From Bacillus sp. SLBN-46 (GTDB lineage Bacteria > Bacillota > Bacilli > Bacillales > Cytobacillaceae): a stretch of 64,000 nt of DNA. Every line of letters starts with the position of its first letter. The stretch's first letter is position 1. The DNA lies in the NCBI RefSeq assembly GCF_031453555.1, contig NZ_JAVIZM010000001.1, forward strand, positions 4,471,001 through 4,535,000, written 5' to 3'. The notes beneath the pieces were generated by a model that saw nothing but the letters and a program-made list of their open reading frames with translations, had not been told where the DNA came from and made no database searches. Of the stretch, positions 43,667 through 51,551 are shown one piece after another. The position numbers were made by a program, and so were the translations under genes.

Positions 43667-44320
43667 TTATATGCCATAGCCTAACAACCCTTTTCTAACT
43701 GCATATTCCACTAGTTCAGGTCTCGTTTTCATCTGAAGTTTTTCCATTAATTTGCCTTTATGGGTCTCCACTGTTTTCACGCTGATGACAAGTTGTTCCG
43801 CAATTTCTTTATTGGCGTACCCTTTGGCCGTCAAGGTTAAGACTTCTTTCTCACGCTCAGATAAAAGATTATACGTGTCATTACCATCTTGTTTCATACT
43901 GCTTAAATATTCTTCCATTAAACGCTTCGTTGCAGACGGATGAAGATACGCATCCCCTTTTGCAACAGATTCAATGGCTGACATGAGCTCATCGTGAGGG
44001 GCACTTTTTAAAATACAGCCCGATGCTCCACCTTGAATGGCACGAAAGAGGTATTCTTCATCATCGTGCATCGTTAAGATTAAAATGTTGATCTCAGGCT
44101 TTTGCTTTTTTAATTCTGTAGTTGCCGAGAGCCCATCTTTTCCATGAGGCATACTCAAATCCATGACAACAACATCTGGATTAAGCTTCAGGGCTTTTTT
44201 GATCCCTTCATTACCTTCCGATGCTTCACCAATCACTTCCATTTCTGGATTTGTGTTTAGTAGCATTTTTAAGCCCATTCGAACTACAGCATGGTCATCA
44301 ACCAGCAGGATTCTTATCAC
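43667..44320 (-). CDS. nreC: Response regulator, NreC-like
   Basis: A 217-residue NarL-family regulator. The receiver has DDHAVVR, phosphoacceptor Asp in VVVMDLSMPHGKDGL and LILTMHDDEEYLF, both close to NreC, plus Lys in CILKSAP. The LuxR helix-turn-helix is LSEREKEVLTLTAKGYANKEIAEQL. Likely activator of the nitrate reductase operon just upstream on the same strand. Confidence 0.87.
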   Translation of the reverse strand: MIRILLVDDHAVVRMGLKMLLNTNPEMEVIGEASEGNEGIKKALKLNPDVVVMDLSMPHGKDGLSATTELKKQKPEINILILTMHDDEEYLFRAIQGGASGCILKSAPHDELMSAIESVAKGDAYLHPSATKRLMEEYLSSMKQDGNDTYNLLSEREKEVLTLTAKGYANKEIAEQLVISVKTVETHKGKLMEKLQMKTRPELVEYAVRKGLLGYGI

Positions 44321-44333
44321 TCTTAGCTCCCCT

Positions 44334-45002
44334 TTATTCCCTATTTAATAACGGAAGAGATAGTTCTATACATGTTCCTTCTCCTATTTTAGAGGAAATG
44401 TTACACTGTCCGCCAGTTAGAAGCATTCTTTCTTTCATAGCTTCAAGCCCTGATGATGGATGATTTTCGTCATGCTCCTCTGTTCGAAATCCTTTGCCAT
44501 AATCATTAATTGTGATTTTTAGCATATCTTCAAACCAAATAAAATTCATTTTCACATTGCAGGTATCTGCATATTTGGCAATATTCGCAAGCGCCTCTTG
44601 GCATACACGAAATACTGTAATACTCGTTTTCTCTGGAATGTCTTTCTCTTTACCTGTGGATTCTAGGTCTACAAGAATTCCAAAGGTGGAAGTATATAAT
44701 TTAATATAGCTCTTCATTGCGGAAAGTAAACCGAGAGTGGTTAGGGTAGGCGGATGCAATTCCACAGACAGCAGCCTTATTTCCTGGATTGTCTTCTCTA
44801 TCAACTGCGACATTTCGCGGACATAATTTTTCAGGAACGGTTCGTTTGCACCTGTTTCAATATACTGTAACCCGGTAAATATACTATACAGATTTTGTCC
44901 GACGCCTTCGTGCAGCTCCAATGCGATTCGTTTAATTTCTTCTTCTTGTGACTGAATAATATATGAGCTGATCTGCTGCTGTTTTGATCTCAATTGATCC
45001 AT
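44334..45002 (-). CDS. Soluble histidine kinase lacking a sensor domain
   Basis: A 222-residue HisKA_3-HATPase protein. Phospho-His in IALELHEGVGQNLYSIF, ATP-binding motifs NDYGKGF and GLEAMKERM. Only about 15 residues precede the dimerisation helix, so there is no PAS, GAF or membrane part. AGGAGGTG precedes the ATG. It lies first in the nre-like group, 14 bases before nreC, giving two kinases for one regulator. Confidence 0.85.
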   Translation of the reverse strand: MDQLRSKQQQISSYIIQSQEEEIKRIALELHEGVGQNLYSIFTGLQYIETGANEPFLKNYVREMSQLIEKTIQEIRLLSVELHPPTLTTLGLLSAMKSYIKLYTSTFGILVDLESTGKEKDIPEKTSITVFRVCQEALANIAKYADTCNVKMNFIWFEDMLKITINDYGKGFRTEEHDENHPSSGLEAMKERMLLTGGQCNISSKIGEGTCIELSLPLLNRE

Positions 45003-45026
45003 TTTGCACCTCCTACTTTTCCTTAT

Positions 45027-45062
45027 AAAAAAAGGCAGGTTCTTTTTAAAAGACCTGAACCT
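45027..45062 (-). terminator. Leaky terminator between reductase operon and nre-like genes
   Basis: On the minus strand AGGTTC pairs with GAACCT, then GCC and seven T. It overlaps the stop of the last operon gene. Only about 25 bases remain before the kinase start, so nre-like genes may rely on readthrough or an internal promoter. Confidence 0.55.
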
Positions 45063-45327
45063 TTTTTACTGTATATGTTAAGCCGCTTTCCTGGTCAAAT
45101 GCAGACCATTGATTCTCGGACTGACTTACCTCACTTGCTAACGGAACTGCGAGAAAATAGAAATCGTCAAAATAGTAACGAATATGAGTGCCATCTGGAC
45201 AATATTGCACTTTTTTCACTGTTTTTTTGACCGTTGGAGCTTGATCTCCACCCTCGGAGTCTTGAATGGCAATTTCAACAGGTACACCCACAAATCGTTC
45301 GACATCCTCTAACTTAATGAGTTCCAC
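45046..45327 (-). CDS. Unknown 93-aa protein of the reductase operon
   Basis: Small, acidic, soluble protein with mixed beta character (VPVEIAIQDSEGG, HIRYYFDDFYFLAVPLASEV). GTG start with GAGAGGGTG upstream; overlaps the preceding gene by 14 bases. No motif recognised. Its conserved-looking place at the end of the operon suggests an accessory or assembly role. Confidence 0.7.
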   Translation of the reverse strand: MELIKLEDVERFVGVPVEIAIQDSEGGDQAPTVKKTVKKVQYCPDGTHIRYYFDDFYFLAVPLASEVSQSENQWSAFDQESGLTYTVKKVQVF

Positions 45328-45625
45328 AGCTATTACACCCTCTCAATACAGGATAGATGAACATCTTATAGCCCTGAAGATACTCCCAAAATTTCTCGCC
45401 AGCATTTTCCTCGATGTACTGAATGGTTTCCTCCTCGGATGACCAATCACTCATCCCTTTAATTTCAGCCACAACCATTTCTGCTCCATCTATCTTTTTT
45501 TCTTCCAAAAACCAATTCAACCGTTTTTTTGCAAAGGTACTCTTCAATAACTCATCAATTTCTGTACTAAAATTGCCTGCTTCCGGACGGACGAAACAAA
45601 AATCTATATATGTTTCACTAGTCAT
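45314..45625 (-). CDS. Unknown 103-aa protein of the reductase operon
   Basis: Soluble, acidic protein ending in GCNSCGTH, a C-terminal CxxC that could bind metal. The rest (YIDFCFVRPEAGNFSTEIDELLKSTF...WFLEEKKIDGAEMVVAEIKG) matches no family I know. Overlaps both neighbours, so it is translationally coupled. Could be a maturation factor for the molybdoenzyme or Rieske protein (inference). Confidence 0.7.
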   Translation of the reverse strand: MTSETYIDFCFVRPEAGNFSTEIDELLKSTFAKKRLNWFLEEKKIDGAEMVVAEIKGMSDWSSEEETIQYIEENAGEKFWEYLQGYKMFIYPVLRGCNSCGTH

Positions 45626-45809
45626 TGACCTTCACACCTTTTTTATAAATGAGGATTGCGATTGGAAATAAAATTACGTTAATCACAGCAGCAATAATCG
45701 TATTTGTATAATTTTCATAGAAATATTGATGAACCATATATTGTGTAAAAATAATATTGAGCATCAATACGGCAAGTAGAAATGCCACAGGGATATAACT
45801 ACGCTTCAT
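45618..45809 (-). CDS. Small two-segment membrane protein, 63 aa
   Basis: Two hydrophobic segments (VAFLLAVLMLNIIFTQYMV and IIAAVINVILFPIAILIY) with a short loop and a basic tail. GGGGTGAAG precedes the ATG. It overlaps the Rieske gene by 11 bases. Likely a membrane subunit or assembly helper of the complex; family unknown. Confidence 0.75.
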   Translation of the reverse strand: MKRSYIPVAFLLAVLMLNIIFTQYMVHQYFYENYTNTIIAAVINVILFPIAILIYKKGVKVND

Positions 45810-46323
45810 AACGCTTCACCCCCACGGCATAAACAGTACCGTTTTCCACTTTTACATAAATTTCAGGAAGTGGTCGTCTAGGCGGCCCGGCAATTGGCGC
45901 ACCCGTTTCTACGTCAAATTTACCATGGTGGCACGGACATAGCATTTCGCCTTCATCCTTTTTCCAAAACACAGGACAACGAAGATGTGTACAAGCATTT
46001 TGGTAGGCAACGTATTTATTGTCAGACAGTCTGATTAAAATCGCGCTGTCATGTTCACCAGGAAACGCAAAGTCAATCGCATCTCCAATTGGTAATGCCT
46101 TTACATCAACAATTTTCTGCTTTGGATATTTTTTGTCTCCTAACCCATTCAATTCTTTTGCTGCTAATACTCCCCATGGAAGAGAGGAAACGGCGAATAC
46201 TCCAGCAGCGCCAACCAGTGTTTTCATAAATCCACGACGGTCTAATTTTCTTTCGTTATTGCGGTTTATATTATGAGTATAGTTATCTTCTTCGAACGGG
46301 ATTTTATTATTCTTATCTGTCAT
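45799..46323 (-). CDS. Tat-exported Rieske iron-sulfur protein
   Basis: A 174-residue Rieske protein. A twin-arginine signal (DRRGFMKTLVGAAGVFA) follows a 28-residue polar head. The [2Fe-2S] ligands are in CTHLRC and CPCHHGKF, followed by the GAPIAGPPRRPLP proline loop. This resembles QcrA-type quinol-oxidising subunits, placing a high-potential cluster outside the membrane. AGGAGGGA precedes the ATG. Twelve bases after the ferredoxin gene. Confidence 0.92.
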   Translation of the reverse strand: MTDKNNKIPFEEDNYTHNINRNNERKLDRRGFMKTLVGAAGVFAVSSLPWGVLAAKELNGLGDKKYPKQKIVDVKALPIGDAIDFAFPGEHDSAILIRLSDNKYVAYQNACTHLRCPVFWKKDEGEMLCPCHHGKFDVETGAPIAGPPRRPLPEIYVKVENGTVYAVGVKRYEA

Positions 46324-46334
46324 GTTAATCCCTC

Positions 46335-46895
46335 CTAAAACAATTTAGTGACGCCCTGTAAAATACCAGGAAGATTCACTTTTACGTTTGTTTCGCCTTC
46401 TAAATAAGGCATGCTTGTTACCCACTTACCATTATCCAAATTAAACTGCTTTTGTTTTGCTTCAATCTCTTCATCGGTTAACCATTGAAGAGTATTAGAT
46501 GGACACACACTCGCACACATTGGCGGGATGCCATCCTTTGTACGGTCAATACATAGATCGCACTTATACATTAAATTCTGCTCGGTATCAAACTTCGGTA
46601 TACCGTATGGGCAGGCAATTGTACAGTTTTGACAGCCAATACATTTTTCCACAAGAGCCGATAGTACGGCACCTGTTTCGTGAATTTGAATGGCTTGTGC
46701 CGGACAGCTTCTTGCACATGCTGGATTCACACAGTGAAGGCACATAAGAGGCATCGTTTGGCGGTTAACAAGTGGGTTCACATCGTAAACATAGTTACGG
46801 TTACGTTCCTCATGTCCTCCGCACTGTGTACACGCCGCCAAACAAGAGCGGCATCCTATACAGTTTTCAAGTTCTAAATAAAGCCTCTTTTTCAT
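46335..46895 (-). CDS. Four-cluster ferredoxin subunit (NarH/NrfC-like)
   Basis: A 186-residue electron-transfer subunit with four [4Fe-4S] motifs: CIGCRSCLAAC, CLHCVNPACARSC, CIGCQNCTIACPYG and CDLCIDR...CASVCP. No signal peptide is seen. It should pass electrons between the membrane subunit and the molybdoenzyme. The ATG abuts the stop of the catalytic gene. Confidence 0.93.
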   Translation of the reverse strand: MKKRLYLELENCIGCRSCLAACTQCGGHEERNRNYVYDVNPLVNRQTMPLMCLHCVNPACARSCPAQAIQIHETGAVLSALVEKCIGCQNCTIACPYGIPKFDTEQNLMYKCDLCIDRTKDGIPPMCASVCPSNTLQWLTDEEIEAKQKQFNLDNGKWVTSMPYLEGETNVKVNLPGILQGVTKLF

Positions 46896-49064
46896 TTACT
46901 GCACCTTCTTTATGTCTAGTTTTTCAATCTGTGCGGCACAAGCCTTGAACTCCGGCATCCGTGATATTGGGTCAAGGGCGGCAATGGTTAACAGATTAAT
47001 AGATTTATCATGGCCCCAATGATACGGGACAAAAACTGTATCTTTTCTAATGGCTTCAGTGACTTTCACTTTATATTCAGCTTCTCCTCTGCGTGTAAAG
47101 AGACGAACATATTCTTCATGATTAATATTGTATTTTACTGCTGTTTCCGGATGTACCTCAACAAATGGCTCTGGGCACATATCACGTAAGAACTGAATTC
47201 TTCTTGTTTGATTCCCAGATAAATAGTGGTAGACCACACGACCTGTTGTTAAACGCAATGGATATTCTTCATCTGGTTCTTCCGCTGGTGGGCGGTATGG
47301 AAGAGCACAAATTTTCGCCTTTCCATCTGGATGATAGAATTTTTTATCTAAAAACATATGTGGTGTTCCTTTGTCATTTTCATCTTTACAAGGCCAAAAA
47401 ACACCGTCTTGCTTTTCGATCTTATCCCATGTTGCTCCGTAATAATCGGCATAGCCACCTTTTGATGCTAACCGGAACTCATCGGCGACATCTCTTGCCG
47501 TTTTCAAATGAGAGAAATACTTGCCTCTTCCAAGACGCTCAGCAAGCTCTGCTTGAATTTGCCAATCTGGCTTCGATTCCCCAAGAGGCTCTTGTGCTTT
47601 ATTAATTTTAATAATACGACCTTCAATATTGGTTACCGTGCCTTCATCCTCTGACCAAGTAACGCTTGGGAGAATAACATCGGCATATTCTGCAGACTCG
47701 GAAAGGTAGAAATCTGAACACACCATGAAATCTAATCCTTTTAATGCTTTACGGACAAAATTTTGATTCGGTGCAGAAACTGCTGGATTTGAACAAAGCA
47801 GATACAAACCGCGAATTGCTTTTTGCTCCATTAATTCAAACATTTCATAAGCTGAAACACCTGGCTGTGGCATTTCTTCAGGAGTGATACCCCAAACCTG
47901 GCATACTTCTTCAACGTGTTTTGGATTCGTCAGTTTGCGATAGCCAGGAAGTAAATCTGACTTCTGTCCATGCTCACGGCCACCTTGACCATTTCCCTGA
48001 CCAGTAAAGGTCGCGACACCTGATTTCGGACGGCCAATTTTTCCAGTGACAAGCGCCATGTTTGTGTATGCTGAAACATTATCCACACCCTTATGCTGCT
48101 GTTCAATTCCACGAGCAAACATGACAACGGCATTTGGAGCTTTTCCGTAAATTTCAGCTGCTTTAATAATTTTCTCCGGTGCAACACCAGTAATCTGACT
48201 TGTATATTCAGGAGTGAATTCTTTCACTAATTCTTTTGTTTCTTCAAAACCATTTGTATGGTTGTTAACAAATTCTTCATCTGCATATCCATTTTTAATC
48301 AATAAATTTAAGATTCCGTTTGCAAGCGCTAAGTCTGTTCCTGGTCGTAGGTCTAAGTGGACATCCGCTCTTCTTGCAATTGGTGTTTCTCGAGGATCGA
48401 CCACAATGATGTACCCGCCTCTTTCCTGTACATTCCATACACGGAACATCGAAGTCGGATGGCATTCAGCCGTGTTACTACCAGCAATAAACAAGCAATC
48501 TGTTTCGTGAATATCTGTCCATGGTAGAGTCGAACCACGATCCACTCCGAAAGAACGTAGGAAGCCACCTGCCGCACTAGACATACAGAATCGGCCATTG
48601 TAATCAATGTAGCGTGTTTGCATAGCCACACGGGCGAATTTTCCAGTTAAATAACATTTTTCATTGGTCATGGATACACCACTAAAAACAGATAATGTAT
48701 CTTTCCCGTAGTTTTCTTGTAGCTCGCCGAACTTTTTCGCAATTAAATCATAAGCTTCATCCCAAGTTGCTTCCCGGAAGCCTTCTTTTGTCCCTTTTAA
48801 GGAAGCATCGTCTCTAATTAATGGTTTTAATATCCGATCATCATGATTTGTTTGTTGGTAAGCCGTTACCCCTTTAGGACACATCTTTCCAACTGTTACC
48901 GGCCAATCATAACGTGGTTCAACCCCTATAATCTTGTTTGTTTTTGTATTTACACGTAAATTCATCCCACATTGCATTCCACAGTAGCTGCAGTGTGTTT
49001 TTACGAGTGTTTCATTTGGATGACGTACATTCTCTATTTCTTTAAAAAACTTATCCCTTTGCAT
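46896..49064 (-). CDS. Molybdopterin oxidoreductase, NasC-like nitrate reductase
   Basis: A 722-residue bis-MGD enzyme. A [4Fe-4S] site near the N-terminus uses C25, C28, C32 and C62 (HCSYCGMQC...KMCPKG), and the likely Mo-ligand Cys is in YNGRFCMSSAAG. SNTAECHPT, GQGNGQGGREHGQKSD and EDEGTVTNIEGR follow B. subtilis NasC, the assimilatory nitrate reductase, and not NarG. There is no Tat signal, so it is cytoplasmic. The neighbours (NarI/DsrM-like, ferredoxin, Rieske) are those of a quinol-linked complex. GGAGGCAA precedes the ATG. Nitrate as substrate is inference. Confidence 0.9.
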   Translation of the reverse strand: MQRDKFFKEIENVRHPNETLVKTHCSYCGMQCGMNLRVNTKTNKIIGVEPRYDWPVTVGKMCPKGVTAYQQTNHDDRILKPLIRDDASLKGTKEGFREATWDEAYDLIAKKFGELQENYGKDTLSVFSGVSMTNEKCYLTGKFARVAMQTRYIDYNGRFCMSSAAGGFLRSFGVDRGSTLPWTDIHETDCLFIAGSNTAECHPTSMFRVWNVQERGGYIIVVDPRETPIARRADVHLDLRPGTDLALANGILNLLIKNGYADEEFVNNHTNGFEETKELVKEFTPEYTSQITGVAPEKIIKAAEIYGKAPNAVVMFARGIEQQHKGVDNVSAYTNMALVTGKIGRPKSGVATFTGQGNGQGGREHGQKSDLLPGYRKLTNPKHVEEVCQVWGITPEEMPQPGVSAYEMFELMEQKAIRGLYLLCSNPAVSAPNQNFVRKALKGLDFMVCSDFYLSESAEYADVILPSVTWSEDEGTVTNIEGRIIKINKAQEPLGESKPDWQIQAELAERLGRGKYFSHLKTARDVADEFRLASKGGYADYYGATWDKIEKQDGVFWPCKDENDKGTPHMFLDKKFYHPDGKAKICALPYRPPAEEPDEEYPLRLTTGRVVYHYLSGNQTRRIQFLRDMCPEPFVEVHPETAVKYNINHEEYVRLFTRRGEAEYKVKVTEAIRKDTVFVPYHWGHDKSINLLTIAALDPISRMPEFKACAAQIEKLDIKKVQ

Positions 49065-50133
49065 TCTGATTTGCCTCCTTGACCTTCACTTGGTGCGTTG
49101 CGAATCCTGAGAATCTTGAAATACGATATTTTCTACGACATGGAAGACATAATTCTGCAAGATTGAAGCCATCCTTCATATTGAATTCCATCTCATTGAC
49201 TCCCAATACTTGGATCACATCGTTTGATTGTTCAACTGATACAAACTTCTCTCCGCATACCTTACATTCTTTCATATGTTGTTCTCCATAATGTTCACGG
49301 TAGTTTCTTGCAAACACGCTCATTGGACGGAAAGGAATATGAGCAAGCTTTCCAAACGGCAGGTAGATTAAAGTAACGATGACTGAGAATTGGTGAATGA
49401 GTGACATCTGTGGCTGCATCCAGCCATGTAGAAATACGTTTTGGACTGTTAATAAAAGTCCAGTAATAGAAATAAACAATAATAGATACAGTGGCAAGAA
49501 ATCGTACATAAACTTTTGTTCCGCTCTTGCCTGCATATTTCTCATACGGCGGTAAAGTGCCATGCAAACACCAGCTGTAACCATAATCGCTGCAATATTT
49601 AACGCATTATAGGATAACCAGGCAATGATTCCATCTGCCTTAACCTGCATAATATTCATTCCGAATAACACAATTGTATAGTAGCCATTGTCTTCCATTG
49701 TGAAGTACATCCAGCTAAAGACGAGTGGGAAAGTGACAAGGCAAGCAAGCACACAGCCCCAGCCTATTAATATATGTTGCACCCAGCGGTAAATTCCCCG
49801 ATTACGAATGAAATCATAAATCGCTAAGTGGCTTACAGCTGTTTTAGGTGTGCTTTTTCTAAAAATGAGCTTCAAGCCCTTTTTAATAAAAATTTTAGTT
49901 GGTGGTCTTTCGCCCCAAGCAATAAAGCGGTAGAAGAAACCGCCGATAAATACGATCGTTCCCATCATATATCCATATAGATTTAAGTCGACATGTGTAA
50001 ACATTCTTGTGCCGATAAAGGTTAAAATCAAAAGTCCGACAACCGTTAAAAACATTGATTTAGCAAAATGTGATGCAAAAGCATCATTGACCGAACGTCC
50101 TTGATTTTTAGTCGTTGAGATATTCGCTTGCAT
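49051..50133 (-). CDS. NarI/DsrM-like haem b membrane subunit with zinc ribbon
   Basis: A 360-residue membrane protein. Residues 30-80 hold two helices. Residues 120-290 hold four or five, with candidate haem His in RWVQHILIGWG, LIHQFSVIVTLIYLPFGKLAHIPF, as in NarI/DsrM quinol oxidases. The C-terminal part has CKVCGEKF and CLPCRRKY, a probable zinc ribbon or rubredoxin-like site not found in NarI. AGGAGGAAC precedes the ATG; it overlaps the catalytic gene by 14 bases. First gene of the operon. Confidence 0.82.
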   Translation of the reverse strand: MQANISTTKNQGRSVNDAFASHFAKSMFLTVVGLLILTFIGTRMFTHVDLNLYGYMMGTIVFIGGFFYRFIAWGERPPTKIFIKKGLKLIFRKSTPKTAVSHLAIYDFIRNRGIYRWVQHILIGWGCVLACLVTFPLVFSWMYFTMEDNGYYTIVLFGMNIMQVKADGIIAWLSYNALNIAAIMVTAGVCMALYRRMRNMQARAEQKFMYDFLPLYLLLFISITGLLLTVQNVFLHGWMQPQMSLIHQFSVIVTLIYLPFGKLAHIPFRPMSVFARNYREHYGEQHMKECKVCGEKFVSVEQSNDVIQVLGVNEMEFNMKDGFNLAELCLPCRRKYRISRFSGFATHQVKVKEANQNAKG

Positions 50134-50149
50134 TTGGAGTTCCTCCTAT

Positions 50150-50206
50150 AAAAAAAATAACACTTCCGTTTTCTTACTCTAATTGTAAGAAAAACAGCAG
50201 TGTTAT
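50150..50206 (-). terminator. Strong hairpin and T run in the reductase operon leader
   Basis: On the minus strand ATAACACT pairs with AGTGTTAT, and GTTTTTCTTAC with GTAAGAAAAC (one bulge), loop of seven. Eight T follow and lead straight into TATAGGAGG, the ribosome site of the first operon gene. It can terminate the upstream M50 transcript or attenuate the operon. Confidence 0.85.
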
Positions 50207-50210
50207 CTAT

Positions 50211-50249
50211 ATAGGGGAACTCCCCTATCATGGGGGGAAAAAACCCCTA
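50211..50249. promoter_or_regulatory. Two GC-rich palindromes upstream of the reductase operon
   Basis: ATAGGGGA-AC-TCCCCTAT (50211-50228) and an imperfect G-run/AAAAAA/CCCC repeat (50231-50249). Their centres are 21 bp apart, two helical turns. The position suits an activator such as NreC; a TATATAGAT-like -10 follows on the minus strand. Binding is inference. Confidence 0.5.
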
Positions 50250-50288
50250 AAAAAAACATTTTAGACAAAAGTCTGTCACAAAGAAGAA

Positions 50289-51476
50289 TTATCGCTCTCG
50301 AAGAAGATATTTTTTCCTCCAAGAATAAATTAACAAGATCAAGCCAATTAACATTTGCACTGTGAATAGTGTTGCATCCCAAAACGGAAGAGAAGTCGGC
50401 CCTTCCATGTAGCCTGGCATAACCCTCTTCACGGCAAACAATAATTGTGGAACATAAAAAACAACATATAAGCTGAGCGTTAGAACTACGCCAATGAAAT
50501 AAAAAATGGAGTAGGTGAAGATCATCCTTCTTTCCCCTTCGAAAACAACTTCTTCCGTTTTCTGGGATTTAAGAAAAGGAAACCATCTTTTAATCATCTG
50601 TTGGGCATTTTCCATCAGGTTATAACAGCCAGTTACATTTTCAAAGACGTAGTATAGATCTGTTTTCATGTAAATACAGCATTGGTATACGAGACGAATA
50701 AAGGTATCTAATACTACGAGCGACATGATACTTCGGAAAATCCCTGATCCATTTGTAAAAATCACCTGACTAACCAAGGCAAAGAAAAGTATAACCATAT
50801 CAAAACAAAGTCCAGCTAGATATAAAACATTTCGACTTTTAGATGGCAGTTTCCAAACGGAAGACATATCTGTCTCAAGAACGACTAGTATTAACCGATG
50901 GCCTACCTCTAATCTAGCAGGGAGATTATATGCCCTCATTGCTAGAATATGACCGAATTCATGGATAAGCACGGTACAAAATGTCACCAAAAGCCACGTT
51001 ATGATATTTAATACCATGTAATCAAAGATGAAGATATCCTTGTAATGAGGGAAAAGACTTGGTTTGGATAACAGAAAAGCTATATTTAGGATAAATAATC
51101 CTGCGTAAATAAGCAGGGCAATCTTTTTAAAAAAGAATTTCCCCACATTAGGTGAAATCCACTGAAAACCTAAATGTTCTTTTTTCTTTTCTGGTAAAGT
51201 GACTTTAACTCCATCAATTTCAGCAATGAGTTGGAGATCTAAAAGTTGTTCTGCAAAAGCGATTAGGTCTACTTCTTCGTTTGGATATTTTACTTTAAGA
51301 ACTCGCTCGATATCCCCTAATGATTCACCGTTATTTATTAAAGTTATTGCATCAATACAAATCTTCGGCATTTCAAAATATTCACCGGAATTAATATTTT
51401 CTACGATAAAGTGTTTTTTCTCTTCCCTTATCTCAATAGGGACTAATGTAAGAATCGAACTAAGTGTCACTCCCAT
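50289..51476 (-). CDS. Membrane M50-type metalloprotease with possible PqqD-like N-terminus
   Basis: A 395-residue protein. Residues 1-95 form a soluble domain (FEMPKICIDAITLINNGESLGDIERVLKVKYP) that resembles PqqD-type peptide-binding modules. Six or more membrane segments follow. The zinc motif HEFGH is at 172-176 inside a hydrophobic helix, as in site-2 proteases and YydH-like RiPP proteases; an Asp in LAGLCFDMV (about 227) may complete the site. The ribosome site is weak. It follows a 20-residue peptide gene and a terminator, so peptide processing is the favoured role (inference). Confidence 0.8.
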   Translation of the reverse strand: MGVTLSSILTLVPIEIREEKKHFIVENINSGEYFEMPKICIDAITLINNGESLGDIERVLKVKYPNEEVDLIAFAEQLLDLQLIAEIDGVKVTLPEKKKEHLGFQWISPNVGKFFFKKIALLIYAGLFILNIAFLLSKPSLFPHYKDIFIFDYMVLNIITWLLVTFCTVLIHEFGHILAMRAYNLPARLEVGHRLILVVLETDMSSVWKLPSKSRNVLYLAGLCFDMVILFFALVSQVIFTNGSGIFRSIMSLVVLDTFIRLVYQCCIYMKTDLYYVFENVTGCYNLMENAQQMIKRWFPFLKSQKTEEVVFEGERRMIFTYSIFYFIGVVLTLSLYVVFYVPQLLFAVKRVMPGYMEGPTSLPFWDATLFTVQMLIGLILLIYSWRKKYLLRER

Positions 51477-51504
51477 TTAAACACCGTTCCTAACTAGTAA
51501 TCTA

Positions 51505-51544
51505 TAATAAAAACAGGATGCTATGATTATTGCTAGCATCCTGT
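51505..51544 (-). terminator. Terminator between peptide gene and M50 gene
   Basis: On the minus strand ACAGGATGCTA pairs perfectly with TAGCATCCTGT and TTTTATTAT follows. Partial readthrough would give much peptide and little protease. Confidence 0.88.
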
Positions 51545-51551
51545 AAAAAAT

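Noticed and set aside
47165-47605. 146-codon frame antisense to the molybdoenzyme
   Set aside because: Inside a firmly assigned gene, with no translation signal.
46896-49064. Formate dehydrogenase as identity of the molybdoenzyme
   Set aside because: Segments follow NasC closely and the likely Mo ligand region reads YNGRFCMSS; no FdhD-type gene is adjacent. Kept as a lesser alternative only.
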